Shown here piece by piece: positions 13,292 through 24,543 of a stretch of DNA of 64,000 bases (the first letter of the stretch is position 1; each line of letters begins with the position of its first letter). Below the pieces are notes generated by a model. It had not been told where the DNA came from and ran no database searches. It saw nothing but the letters and a program-made list of their open reading frames with translations. The stretch is from NCBI GenBank assembly GCA_019843655.1, contig JACDQD010000007.1, positions 20,850,365 through 20,914,364 on the forward strand, in the 5' to 3' direction. A program made the position numbers and the translations under genes. This DNA is from Lethocerus indicus (lineage: Eukaryota; Arthropoda; Insecta; Hemiptera; Belostomatidae).

Positions 13292-13921
13292 TAGGTTCGT
13301 GATGTTTCTGTCTCCTCTCGCTGGTTTGGTCTTTTGCTAGACCGGTTTCGGCTGCTCGCCATCTTCAGTAGCGGTGTTAGTCACTGTTAGCACTTTGGAT
13401 GTTTTTTGGGCATCCTCACTGCACTGTCACATTCCCATGTACTGCAATGTTTGTCAGTATGTCAGTCGTTTATATATATGTGTTCTGTTATTGTTATTGG
13501 GGGTTATGTTTGTCTTCGGATTTTGTTAATCCGTTTTCTAAGTGTGAGTCAGATTGTCGGAAGGGGATGGTGTGGTGGTTGGGCGGGTGTGATCCTTTAA
13601 TTGGATTATAATTTTATTATTTATTATTATTATTATAATATTATTATTTATTATATATTATAATTTTATAACCTAATCACGAACCTACATTATTATAATC
13701 CTATTAAAGGATCATACCCGCCCAACCACCACACTAGTGACAGTGCAGTGAGGATGCCCAAAAAACATCCAAAGTGCTAACAGTGACTAACACCGCTACT
13801 GAAGATGGCGAGCGGCCGAAACCGGTCTAGCAAAAGACCAAACCAGCGAGAGGAGACAGAAACATCACGAACCTACAGTATTCCAACCCCTCGCAGACCA
13901 CAAAACAGGTATATTAAATTA
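13292..13921 (+). mobile_element. Foldback (inverted-repeat) insertion, copy A
   Basis: Two arms of the same sequence face each other. The left arm (13292-about 13612, minus sense) includes the complement of GAAGATGGCGAGCAGCCG and an internal stretch of about 170 bp. The right arm (about 13683-13921, plus sense) contains the same start but lacks most of that internal stretch. The centre, about 13613-13682, is an AT-rich (ATT)n-like spacer. The outer ends are not symmetrical: the right arm continues past ACGAACCTACAG into CCCCTCGCAGACCACAAAAC and ends at GGTATATTAAATTA, while the left arm stops at TAGGTTCGTGATG. A perfect 12-bp target duplication flanks it. The arm holds a short potential peptide starting MASSRNRSSKRPNQ in both orientations. 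Target duplications of variable length among copies point to LINE-machinery insertion or an unusual DNA transposon; I cannot decide which. Non-autonomous: no transposase or RT is encoded. Confidence 0.8.
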
Positions 13922-13933
13922 GTTATAATACAA
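13922..13933. repeat. Target-site duplication, right copy (GTTATAATACAA)
   Basis: Exact partner of 13280-13291. Confidence 0.85.
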
Positions 13934-14269
13934 CTTTAAGGTTGTACAACATCGGATCGCAGGCACCTTCGACCGGTATGAAAATAAATATTAAGTTGGC
14001 CGTATTCGGCGTCGGCCGCTACAGATATCTGGCTTCGGTCTCGCCCCGAACGCGTCTGAATATTCAACAGAGCGCTGTTTCAGACGTCAAAAGCGATGAA
14101 TTGGAAGTTATCACAAGGCGTTAGCTGTCGGCCGAAGTTGACGGGCCGCGTCACACAAAGTGGTCCGGCGTTGGACCGCCGCGGCATTTCCTGTTTACAA
14201 TCAATCAGACCTTTTTCATCCTGACAACGTTCGTCCCAACGTTAAGTGTTGGGCTTTTTTATTTTTCCC

Positions 14270-14283
14270 TTTTTTTTTTTTTT
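14270..14283. repeat. Poly(T) run, 14 bp
   Basis: Homopolymer T run. Confidence 0.9.
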
Positions 14284-14438
14284 GATATCTCTGAATAAGA
14301 TTGATGTCGATTCGGCAAGCTGTCATCGCCGACGAGGCCGGGCAGCGAGCCGAGAAATTCTGCGAAATACGCTCGGACCGTATCACCTCTGTGTCCCCAG
14401 ACAACCATTGCGTTTCAGATTGTTCAGCACAACTCTTG

Positions 14439-14453
14439 AAAAAAAAAAAAAAA
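14439..14453. repeat. Poly(A) run, 15 bp, followed by TA repeats
   Basis: A15 followed by TTTATATATATAC. It could be the tail of an old retroposed sequence, but no identifiable body precedes it. Confidence 0.85.
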
Positions 14454-15562
14454 TTTATATATATACAATTCCGAGAAGACCAATCTGTGGCATTTGGCTT
14501 TGTTTCGACGGTAGTCTGAAATTCTTATTACCCGTATGACGCCAGTCTCTTAATCGGACGTCATGTTTTTATTTTCAATAATTTTGCAGTGAAAACAACG
14601 TCTGTACTGATCCGTACTTGACCGATGGAGTACGGAAAGTGGATATTATCTGTGCTTCCCAATATCTTTAGATTAGAAAAATTCTCCTAAATATATTCTC
14701 CAAGTGGAAGATATTAATTTGATTCAATTGGTTCACGCCGTAGAGTCTGCTGCGTTGGATATATCACTGGACGCCGAATCGTCCCGATTTCTCGTCAGAT
14801 GGCAGCACCTTCAACGCTCAAACAGTTCAAGAACATTCCGATAGGTTTCAGCAGCGGCGCCGCGCCGTCCTACTGTGATCATCTTCCGAATACGTGCCAA
14901 GCTGATGTTACACAGGCTTGCCGTAACTTATTAAAATCTTAAAACACGGTGGCAATTACCTGTAAAAACACTTGTTGATGTTGCATTAGTCTAATATGAT
15001 ATCTTCCATGTTATCACTCGTGACATGCTGTTCTCATTCCTTTAAAAATTAGGTGTGTCGCTATTTAGCCTCCCTATTAGGTCACATCGGAATGATATGA
15101 CCATAATCAATATTATGTTTGTTTTGTCAGACAATTTTGGCACAGGGTAAAGGTGTCAAGGCTACTTCTGAACCTCCATTCAGAAGTATTTCTCTTACAG
15201 TGTTACATTGGAATGTTGAAGAACTTGAATAATTTAGGATGTGAATCCCCGAAAGGAGACCGTTATATCCATAACGGCATCATTCGCCGACCCCGCACGT
15301 ATATCAACCCCCCTCCTCTTTTAGTGTCCATGAAAGGACGGTATAAAAATGAAATATCGACTAGAATCATCTTCAATATAAGGGACCCGTGCCTGTTTTA
15401 CGGCCGGTAATGTGTCTTAACAGAATGCCTTCAGGAGTAGTGCTTGGCGGCGGATGATTAGGCGCATTTAAAACACGCATCCCCGAGAGATTAATAGTCC
15501 TCTTCCTCTTTAGCCCTTAAGAAGGAGCAGCGACTCCTTAACCGGGTCTGATGGTGTGGGAG

Positions 15563-15581
15563 GAGAGAGAGAGAGAGAGAG
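15563..15581. repeat. (GA)n microsatellite, 19 bp
   Basis: Uninterrupted GA run, with a second short GA stretch near 15598-15606. Confidence 0.9.
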
Positions 15582-17634
15582 GGCCGTGCATTATCGCAGA
15601 GAGAGTTATGGCCCCGGCCTAACTAAATAACCGCTTAACACGGCCTTCTCCAAATGCGGGTTATATGCCCCTCTCCGGCTATCTGTCGGGGGATCCGTGT
15701 AGCGCAAAGCGACTAACTTATCGAACTTTTCGAGCAATGCGGAATTTCGCAGCACATGCAAAGGAGAAACTGCGGTCGGCCAATGTATTTCACATCCTTG
15801 TTTAGATATATTGGCTACCATAAACTTGTAGCGGCGGTGATAAACACGCCCGTTATAGAATATGTCTGGCGCTCATAAATTATTCAATAAGCGCGTCCGA
15901 GTCCCCCATTACATGCCGCATAAATTCGGAATAGAGTTCAACAGTTTTTTTTATTTTACTAGGGTTGTACAGATAGAAAAAGTATTTTAACAGAAGTTTT
16001 TTCCGTACAGTGAAAAAAGATAGTGACTTATTCAAAACCGGAACGCACTTAATCGCTGGGCAACGCGTTGTGTCGCCTCTTGTGATCCCATTCTTCCTCA
16101 TACCCGCATGCGCAGTCCGAGGTGTTCGGCAGGCCACACTTCTGCAGTCTCTACCTTACTCTCGCCACAGTGACAACTATTAAAATCATCCGGGAATTAT
16201 GATAATGAATTTAACCGACATTATTATACATAGTAGAACCTGTCTAGTGATATTGTAAAGAAACTAAACGACGGGCAAATTCACTCCGGTGTTATTATTC
16301 CAAATTCTAGCTGACCACAACACGAATCAACCGAAAATGTGATAAACGAGCTTCCCACGTGATATATTGGCGTACATCTCTTTTATAGATCTATATACGG
16401 AGTATATTATGTCCATAAAATCAGTAACAGTTATATTTTTAACGCACAATATTCCTCTTGTGTTTGATCATCGCACAACGTATGCGTTCATCATTATAAC
16501 GACATCTGAGATCTATAAAACGTATAAATATTATATACACAAAAAGACCTATACGGGTGCTCGGAGGAGTATGAAAAACGGCAAAAGTTTCATGGACATT
16601 CGTACTCGTCCCGGACAGATCCTGTGTTCGCCGTTGAACAGGAGATTGGATTTATGTTCTGTGTGTTGTGGCGGGGAAAGCGGTAAGGCGGGAGTCGCTG
16701 CCACCCAGATAAGGGATCGTATTTCACCTCGGCCAACTTGTAAAACGGGTGCGAATCCGGTAAACGGGCCTCCCCCCGCCCGTGGACAAATGCGAGAACG
16801 ATAGGGCAGTTAGTCTTCACAGCGGCCACCATTCCGCCGGATGAATTAGATTTCAGACCGAGGGGCAAACCGTATTTTCTGTGTATTTTTAAACGGTGGC
16901 CCGACTCCGGATGAATTATTATTATACGCGGGGGCTTGCCCTCTCCGCCTCGAGATTTATAATACCAGGAGAACACCGACCTTATGAGATTGCTAAACAT
17001 TTCATATTAGACCGCATTTGAGTGTTTTTCCATCCGCCAATTGGTTTAGAGTGCCCGGATTTGACACTAAGGCCTATAACGTCAAGCAGTACTGAGAAGG
17101 TTCCTGTCACATATGTACAGCTATTGGATCAAACGTGTTGCAATAATAATATTACCGGATTTATTGATTCAATTTTGAGCGATAAATACTTTTATTTGGC
17201 CAATCACATAATATGAGAAAGTGGTTTAGGTGGTTTGGAAAGCAGCTCTTCAAAGTGTCGGAGTGTCGATAAAACCATAGGAGAACTTAAGTATATTGAC
17301 ATGATGGCCCAAAGAAAGGAAAGTGCATCAATATATGCTACTAGAAATTAGAGTACCGGTTTTAGATAATTAAGTATAATAGGCGGGTTTGTTAAACGGC
17401 GGGGCGATAACGGAAGTGCCTTTCTAAATGGCCGATCAGTTTAACCGGATCCCACTCTCGTAAAACACTCTTGTATGGGGACCACTTTAAAACTTAAATA
17501 TTCAATTATTGAGCCGGTTCCAGGTAGCGGTGGACAATAGGGGGGTGGGACACACCCATTCCGAAAGTCGATCACGGCCGTTCCCGGTAGCATTATAATA
17601 TTTATCCGGTTCCTTTTCTACCGCCGCCCCTTAT

Positions 17635-17649
17635 GTTATTATTATTATT
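17635..17649. repeat. (ATT)n run, 15 bp
   Basis: Five ATT units beside a GC-rich patch. Confidence 0.85.
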
Positions 17650-20233
17650 GTTGGGATTCCCGCCCCGTAGGATTTAGGGGGGATGGGGGGCGGTCACCGG
17701 GTAATTGGTCGGTGGTGGGAGGGCGGAAGTCGTGACCGTTGGCGGACGCGGGCTGCATACGCTGCGTGCACGGGCCCTACGATAACGAACCTCTACGAGC
17801 ACCGGCTCGTTAATGGGCCACAAATATGACGCGCCCGGAATATGACGAGCCCCCCCCCCTTCCCAACAAGGCCCAGCGACACATCGCAATAATAATTCAA
17901 CGACAATGGAGTTGTCTCGGCCTACGTGAGGACGAACGCACGCCCAGCAGACCTAGAGGAATCCACTAAACCATTCCACTGCCCTCTACGCTTTAAAACC
18001 CAATTACATACCTTATATTATATTCAATTTACACAGACCACGTGTGTTTTATGCAATGACGCTGTATTGATTGGCGGCCCCATGAAAAACTGGAGAAAAA
18101 GAGGTGGTCGCCAGCACGAACTTTGTAATGTAAGAATTACGTATTACAATTTTATTTTTCATTAATAGGATACAGTAGAAAATACAGATGCCGTTAGATA
18201 TATACGACTATATACGACTTGTCCACAATGCCAACATTGTACAATAACAATGTGGTAATCGGAAAAGTTGCAATAGTATAAACCCGAGAGCGTAGATCAA
18301 ATTCGCTCCAATCACTCGAATAATCGTACAAACTCAATCGCATACGCTAGACACTGCATTTGAGTCACTGGAGACGGTGTTGCACGACTTACACACGTTC
18401 GATTATGTTCGAATTGTGATAGGATTTCGCCTGTTGCCTCACTTGAAATCCCGTCCCGCGAAAGTGCGAACAAGTGGAAACAGAAGGAAGAGTAATGGGT
18501 TTCTTATTATTCGATATTTCACCACAGATCAAAACAAGGGTTTTCCCACTTCTCAAACCTGTGAGAGTGTTCAATTTCTGAGAAGGTGCTCATGCTCAAG
18601 TTTCAGGTAATATTGATAAGGTTCCAGGAATAAAATTTTTAATCTGTTGTTGTCTTTTCTTATGTAGCGCATGAAAATATCATGTGATCTGTTATGCGCT
18701 GATCTTTAAGCAACATTTGATGGTATTATTTTAGTAAGGCCAATCTAGAAGAATCTGGCAATCGTAAAATAGAATCACCTGTTCTATCACTTCAAATTTT
18801 CGACGCTTTATATTTTAATCACAAATTAATTTTATCGACTCTCTTTCGCATGACTAAGAAGTCAATCGCTAAATTTAATTAAAAATGAAAGATAATGCCA
18901 CAATTCCCATAATGACTGCACTTTTCGTTTTATAATTTACGAGGATGACAGGGCCCTGATTTCCTAGGCCATTCTCGGAAGCCCCGCATTAATCCATTAG
19001 CTTTTAAAAGCGCCACTCTGTAGATTAAAAAAACCCAAGTATTAAATCCATCATATTTTCAATAACCGTTTTACACTAAAAGGTGTGTCACTTTTACTCG
19101 CGTTAATACGTATATTGCGAATATTCATTTGTCTGAGATTAAATCTTGTTGCGTTTAATTGATTTGTGTCGGTGAAAGGTGTCGAAACTATGGAACCAAC
19201 GGAGGTTGAGAAATCTGAATTTGTTGTAGGTAGTTTTCCGTGAAAATTAGCTTTCATCTAATGAGAGTGACACAGCGTAGCAATCCCGATTCTTTGACGG
19301 GTGTAATAAGCGTCCCGATCATTCGCCAGATACGTGTTTCACTGAAACATACCCGGGACGATAGCCCCGGGGTATTTTTTCATATTTTTATTTCTAACCA
19401 ACTACCTACCGCTGCGCTGTGTTTTTCGAAATTGCGAATGACGCAAGCGTTGGCGATTTCAATGGCGGGCCTCGGGCGGCCGTTAAAATGATTTGTGCGT
19501 TCTGGACGCCTGCACAACAGCCGGTAAGGAGGTCGTTCTTAAAGTCCGACCGGTATGAAATATGGCTAGCCAACCGCCAATTGAAAATGTTAAATATCCT
19601 AGTAACGACGCCGGCACAATCGCCATAAATATTCTCCGACAGTGCCAATGGAAAGAAACAATTACGCAGATAAAACCTTAAAAGTAAGGGGGATAATTTA
19701 TAAATATTAACGAAGCGTTCAAGCGGAAGTTTCAAGCCTTGTGTCGTTTCCAGTTTGAAACTTAGCGACAGATAATAATTACACTGCCCGGCCGGCTCAA
19801 TCAATCTCTCGAATAGCAATTATTCTATTATAATTTTGACCCCCACTGTAACTACGCTACAGTCATTCTACGGATTTAAGTTCGTAAGCCATTGAATTTG
19901 AATTGTTAAGCGAGGACTGAGCCCCAGCGGTGTACTATACAGCATACGCTTTTCAAATCCACAAAAGCAGAAATGAGAAGTTTATCCGATATAGACTCTG
20001 AGTTCCCACTATTCGTACAAGTCGGCAATTCTGTAGGAATGTTGTTACGCTTGTAATATGTGCTCCACCGAGGATATCTGATCTGCCATTCTGTAACAAT
20101 ATTCATCGTGTTTTCGACAAGGAGCAGTTTATTCATTCGTAATTCTCATAGTCACAATTTTTATTTTATTTTTAACTTTTTTTTATTTTGTACAATCAAC
20201 ATTGAATGTTATAAGCACAAATGCTGTATGTAT

Positions 20234-20702
20234 TTCGTGATAAAACGAACCACCCAAAGATGGCACTTTTGGCACAAGAACAATTATGATCTAAGGGCTA
20301 AGAAGATCTCTAATGGGGGGGATAATGGATGGGTAAGAGAGGAAAGGGACTGAACGAGTGGGTTTGGATGTGGAGAAAGGCGGGAGTGGAACTTCAGGAA
20401 CCGGGATTTTGCGTCTTCGTCGGCTGTCGGTATGTTGAGGTCATGGTGGATTGTGTGGGGGGCATTAAGGATGGTACGAAGGACTTTTGACTGAAATCTC
20501 TGGTAGTCGGTGTAACCCCATAGCTCTATACCGTATGTCCATGTCGGTTTAAGTATCACTTCGCATATTGTCAGTTTGTTTCTTAAGGTCAATTTTGATG
20601 TCCGTTTTAGTGATAGTCTTAAAAGTCCTAAAAAGCCTTAAAAGTTTCGGTTTACGTCGATTCTTTTGAGCGGGTATGGGGATCATAGTGACAATTTGAA
20701 TG
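20234..20702 (-). mobile_element. Jockey-type LINE, 3' fragment with 3' UTR (minus strand)
   Basis: Minus-strand copy of the same retrotransposon 3' region. A single open frame from 20592 down to 20284 reads the RT C-terminal domain, including VILKPTWTYGIELWG, with no stop. Two in-frame deletions are visible against the other copies. One is after ELWG (the stretch between GST and QRFQSKV is shortened by several codons), and the other is after NAP (about five codons lost before HTIHHDL). The C-terminal part NPLVQSLSSLTHPLSPP is longer than in the 8.7 kb copy. Upstream (20593-20655) the RT continues in a shifted frame. Downstream, 20234-20273 matches 778-820, supporting a shared 3' UTR. At the 5' side the RT homology stops near 20660, and 20661-20702 is a non-RT sequence shared with the fragment at 59.1 kb. 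Non-functional relic. Confidence 0.83.
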
Positions 20703-21515
20703 TAAAAATCTCGATAGAGCACATATTTGCGTATGATACTGTATATTGGAATGGAAATTTCTGGATATTGGAAATACATAATAATATTAACACCTAAGCG
20801 TGCGATGGTCGAAATGCTGAATCTATATTTCGGAGCCGGAGAACATCTAACGGCCGAAATGCCGAACGTTGGCGGATATTGGCGCCGGTCTAGGAGCCGG
20901 CGGCGAAACGTCAAATGAGAAACAGACACGTGACGCGGACGGGGCATGTCCGCCAAAGGGCCGACAAAGGGAAACGTCATGGGACGGAGGCGTCATGCGT
21001 CAATCGGTCGACTCCGGGGGACGACGTGAGACTTGCCCGGGGCCCTAATTGCCCGGCGCCTTCTCATTAGAAAAAAAGGGCGCACCACATTCGTCAATTC
21101 TGGGATGGCCGGTGCCCGATTTTGGCAAGTTTCCCTCCGCGCCCAGACCATCAAAGCGGGCCGATAACTGCCCCTGAGGAGGTTTTAGCCGGTAATTAGG
21201 GCGTTACGCTCCCACCCTCTCTCTCCTCCTGTCCCCTCATTAGAGGCCGAGGACGATCTGTCAGTGTGCTCTCTCGGGCACATTAGCCGGCGGATGTGGG
21301 ACTCCGGCCGGCCCCAAACTAGACCTAATTGGTGTATTTTCAAAGTCACACCCAAATTATAATTGACCGTAGATAACAAAAAAACTAATATCCCATTAGG
21401 CGAACATACTTTTCTATAAATAACTACAACTAGTATTAGTTTATAGAAAATATTGACTACTACTATTATGGAGGTAAATGTAACTCAACTTAAAATCGGC
21501 TCATGGTTTTGAATA
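20703..21515. other. Non-coding stretch with a GC-rich, CpG-rich patch
   Basis: 20.82-21.35 kb is GC-rich with many CpGs, including the segment GGCGCCGGTCTAGGAGCCGG near 20880. No gene is recognised. The frame crossing 20549-20980 on the minus strand is mainly the shifted part of the adjacent Jockey relic plus chance sequence. Confidence 0.55.
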
Positions 21516-21955
21516 TTAACTCGTTCGCTACCAACCGTCACATATATGTGACAGCTTATTTTTACCACAGCCCGACGTCACACATATGTGACAGATATTT
21601 TTGCACAATTTACAAAGACATGTTTGAACATGTTGAGTATTGAACAAAATTTTTAAGTTCTAAAAGTTTAAAATGCATGAAGTCTGTACTCGATCTGCTC
21701 TCGCATTAGATTATTTAGAGTCTTTGTAACAGTTGAATAGGTCGTTTTAGCGTTTAATTAACAGGCAATATTTGTGTCTAGTTTAAAAGAATACTTAAGA
21801 TTTTACTTTTCTATAATCAATTTCTTCTAATTTAATGTGACTGTTCTAAATACACAAACGTAAAATCTATTCCAATTGATTTCATATAATCGCGAAAAAA
21901 ATCTTGGGCTATGGTGGATGTTTTCTCCAGAAGACCCTGGTAGCGAACTGGTTAA
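21516..21955. mobile_element. piggyBac-like MITE with TTAA target duplication
   Basis: A 440-bp unit is bounded by TTAA at 21516-21519 and TTAA at 21952-21955. Just inside, CTCGTTCGCTACC (21520-21532) matches the reverse complement of GGTAGCGAACTGG (21939-21951) at 11 of 13 positions. TTAA duplication with a short terminal repeat starting C-C/T-N-G-T-T-C-G-C is characteristic of piggyBac-type cut-and-paste elements. No transposase frame is present, so it would depend on an enzyme supplied elsewhere. Two near-identical palindromes sit just inside the left end, and the interior is AT-rich. Strand is undefined. Confidence 0.72.
21537..21592. repeat. Paired palindromes GTCACATATATGTGAC / GTCACACATATGTGAC
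   Basis: A perfect 16-bp palindrome (21537-21552) is followed 24 bp later by a near-palindrome (21577-21592). Both lie just inside the left terminal repeat of the MITE, so they could be subterminal transposase-binding sites. That role is inferred from position. Confidence 0.75.
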
Positions 21956-22688
21956 TGCAAGTTTGATGATATATGCTACTAAAAATTGTGGCCACTAATA
22001 CCTTAGTAGCTAGTTTGTATACTCCTCTAGAGTATGTAATCGGACGCGTGCGATTGTGTACAAAGTGTGTAATTTTTTAAATTAAACAGATTCATGACAG
22101 TATCTATCTACACGACGGGGGGTTTTAAACTGCGGGCAGTCCTTTTTTCCCTTCTTCATTTCCTGGTCCGATATGAAAGCACCGCATAGCGACTCCAGTA
22201 TCCTCGGGGAATCTCTCCGCCGGCCCCAATTATCCGCTCTAATGGGTGTGGTGGACTAGATCATAGCCCGGTCGTCTATATCATACATATATCCTGCCGG
22301 GATAATGAAATCTATCCCTGCGGCCCTGTCCAGAGTCGCAAATTTACCTAAACTGTCCAAGATTCCCCTACACTGCAGTTGTCAACATTTGGTACGTTAT
22401 GTCCGTTGTACAACCGAATCTTGTCCATAAATAACTTTCAATTTACTGTCATAATATAAATAAATGACTCAAATTCCTTTGGAAAGTATAATATTGTGTT
22501 TTCAGTAGTAAGAAGAAAAAATATCACTCTAGGAATTATGTCGCACCTGTTTTGTCATAAACTACCCTTGAGCGTTCCCCGAATACTACATAGAGACATC
22601 GGTCGGTGAAGGGGCCTAATTAGTTCAATATATGTGCTCAATGAAAAGCGGAATAAACTGTGCGTAATTTTTCTGCTGGCCCCAATGA

Positions 22689-22706
22689 TTATTATGCAAA
22701 TTAATG
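22689..22706. promoter_or_regulatory. POU octamer ATGCAAAT fused to an AATTAAT homeodomain core
   Basis: 22694-22701 is an exact octamer ATGCAAAT, preceded by ATTATT and continuing into TAATG. Octamers are bound by POU-domain factors and TAAT cores by homeodomain factors; a composite like this is typical of developmental enhancers. It is a motif match only and could occur by chance in AT-rich DNA. Confidence 0.3.
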
Positions 22707-23739
22707 TGGCTCGTAACTTTCGGCCGGAATCGGCCCGCCCACGATTCCGTATAATCGCCGCCGACTTCATTATGCCCCCAATTGCCGCGGTACAAGTAAT
22801 TAAATGCAATTACCCGAGAATTGGGGGAAAGCCGGTCAGACGTGTAATTTAGGGACGTCGCGTTTACGGCCGTCTACGTCTTATAGTCGGCTGTCCGAGT
22901 TGGATATCCTATCCTCAGGACAGACAGGATTGTATGGTAATTGCGCTCTTAAGACGATAATTGGATATTAATTGTGAGCCGTTTCAAAGAGGTAATGAGA
23001 GGGAAAATGAGCAACATCCTGGAATTTTCGAAACTTCGACTCCACCTTTTTCTTGTAAAGACGAAGTTTCCGACTATTAAAAAGTTTAAGAGATAAGCCA
23101 TCTAAGGATTAGGATTGAAAGGAAGAGTATGTCAGAAGCGTAATTTCAATCAAAATTCGTGTCAAATTGACGGAATGGAGACATTGTGTGCCCGAAAGGT
23201 GAACAGAAAGTTGTAAGTTTCATATTTTACCGAAACCAATTTGTTGAAAAAAAATACTGCAACTATGATAAAATGTTGTTTGGGATGTTTTTGACCAAGT
23301 TATCATTTAACTATAATTCTTAAATGATGCTTTTTTTAGTTTATACTCTGTTCTGGGTGGTATTTGTGAAAGTGTCGCTGTCAATACTGTCCGGTAATCT
23401 TCTTCGGCCTTAAATTCTGAACTGATTTGTACATTCATCGGGAACGAAATGAAGGTATACGGGACCTGAAATGTGAATCAAAATTGATGGCCGGCACTGC
23501 AAATTCCCGTCGAAATGAGATCGGCGACAACAATCAAGAATGAAATGAAGAACGAAGCCGCCTACTGGGCGTGCGATAGGGGTGGCTGTGGTTGTATATT
23601 CTGTGGCGCGTTCCCGGACCCATCGTTACGATAATTTAGCGCGGGCCCCCTCCCATTGTATATGCAGCCTATTAGCGCTGCGGGGGTGGGGCGGAGGGCA
23701 ATAAACAAGGTTACAGTGAAGCAGAGGGAACGGCAGACA

Positions 23740-23812
23740 CTCGCTATGACAATTAGTGTCAGCCTCTGTGCCACTGAGTTATGTCAATTGGCTGATAAGC
23801 GGCGGGGGCCAG
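23740..23812 (-). promoter_or_regulatory. Dispersed TGACACTAATTGTCA element, copy 1
   Basis: Read on the minus strand, this contains in order CTGGCCCCCGCCG, GCTTATC, CATAACTCAG (23783-23774) and TGACACTAATTGTCA (23761-23747) followed by TAGCGAG. The last 22 bases are identical to 27970-27991. The core is an inverted pair of TGACA around a TAAT. TGACA is the recognition core of TALE homeodomain proteins such as Homothorax/Meis, and TAAT of other homeodomain proteins. Whether this is a regulatory site or an old repeat is open. Confidence 0.45.
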
Positions 23813-24453
23813 ACATAATATAGCGATCACCGCCCCCATCACACTCCCACAATTTACAGTTTGATGCCGCCCCCCGGTCGCTCTATTGAACGTCCCAACG
23901 CGGGCTACTGTTCTGCTTCTTTCTATTAATCCCCCGTTGTTTTGACAGTCGATTCCGCGAATAAGCCGTCACGGCGAATTGGTAATCGTGTCCCGAACTG
24001 TTGAACGTTAATCGATTATAATTCCAGGTTAATATATGGAATATTGAAAGATGCACATAAGGCGCATGATGGGGAAACCATAACTGCACGCAATATAAAT
24101 GTGGCCGGTATTTTAATGGCAAGGATAATTCAGGCTTCATAATTTTTAATTTTGAACAAAAGGTTCAATCTTCAATATCGTTACGCCTGCATGAAGCGTA
24201 CAGTCAGTTGGATAACTTTTACTGCGTGTTGAATACAACTGATGATGGAGGGAAGCCGAATCAGACATTGAAGATGTGATAAAAATATCGGGGGTTGTTC
24301 AGCCTATCTTCCGAAAGTAGGGCCCCCCTTGAAACTCCACCAAGTTAAAGTGATAAGGACTCCGGTTTGTGTACATAAAAAATAAATTGAGGACTCGGGC
24401 GGTTGTCGGGTTGGGGGGGTTGAGTGGCTGGTATTAAGTCATCCCCCAAGTGG

Positions 24454-24543
24454 CTGGCTCCGCCGGCTCTGCGGGCTTATCTGAGTCAATGAGCATAACT
24501 CCGGGCCGCATGTAATGCCGCTCCTAACTCTGACACTAATTGT
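24454..24543 (+). promoter_or_regulatory. Dispersed TGACACTAATTGTCA element, copy 2
   Basis: Contains CTGGCTCCGCCG, GCTTATC, CATAACTCCG (24494-24503) and TGACACTAATTGT (24531-24543) in the same order as copy 1. The second TGACA half-site is lost (TGTACTAG in place of TGTCATAG). Spacing between CATAACTC and TGACAC starts is 37 bp, against 36 in copy 3 and 22 in copy 1. Confidence 0.42.

Larger units (their letters stand above)
13934..20233. other. Non-coding stretch without recognised genes
   Basis: No supported gene. Frames of 145 codons (+, 16367-16804) and 136 codons (-, 16590-17000) overlap each other and resemble no family I know. 18.2-18.9 and 19.8-20.2 kb are AT-rich. A T-run (14270-14283) and an A-run (14439-14453) flank a 155-bp segment. 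Confidence 0.6.

Noticed and set aside
14270..14453. T14 and A15 runs as the ends of a retroposed pseudogene
   Set aside because: The segment between them has no identifiable source, and the runs do not sit beside a direct repeat.
16367..17000. Overlapping 145- and 136-codon frames on opposite strands
   Set aside because: They lie antiparallel over the same GC-rich patch, show no recognisable domain, and chance frames of this size are expected in 64 kb.
19406..19819. 137-codon minus-strand frame with a Leu/Phe-rich middle
   Set aside because: No signal peptide, repeat or domain could be recognised; probably chance.
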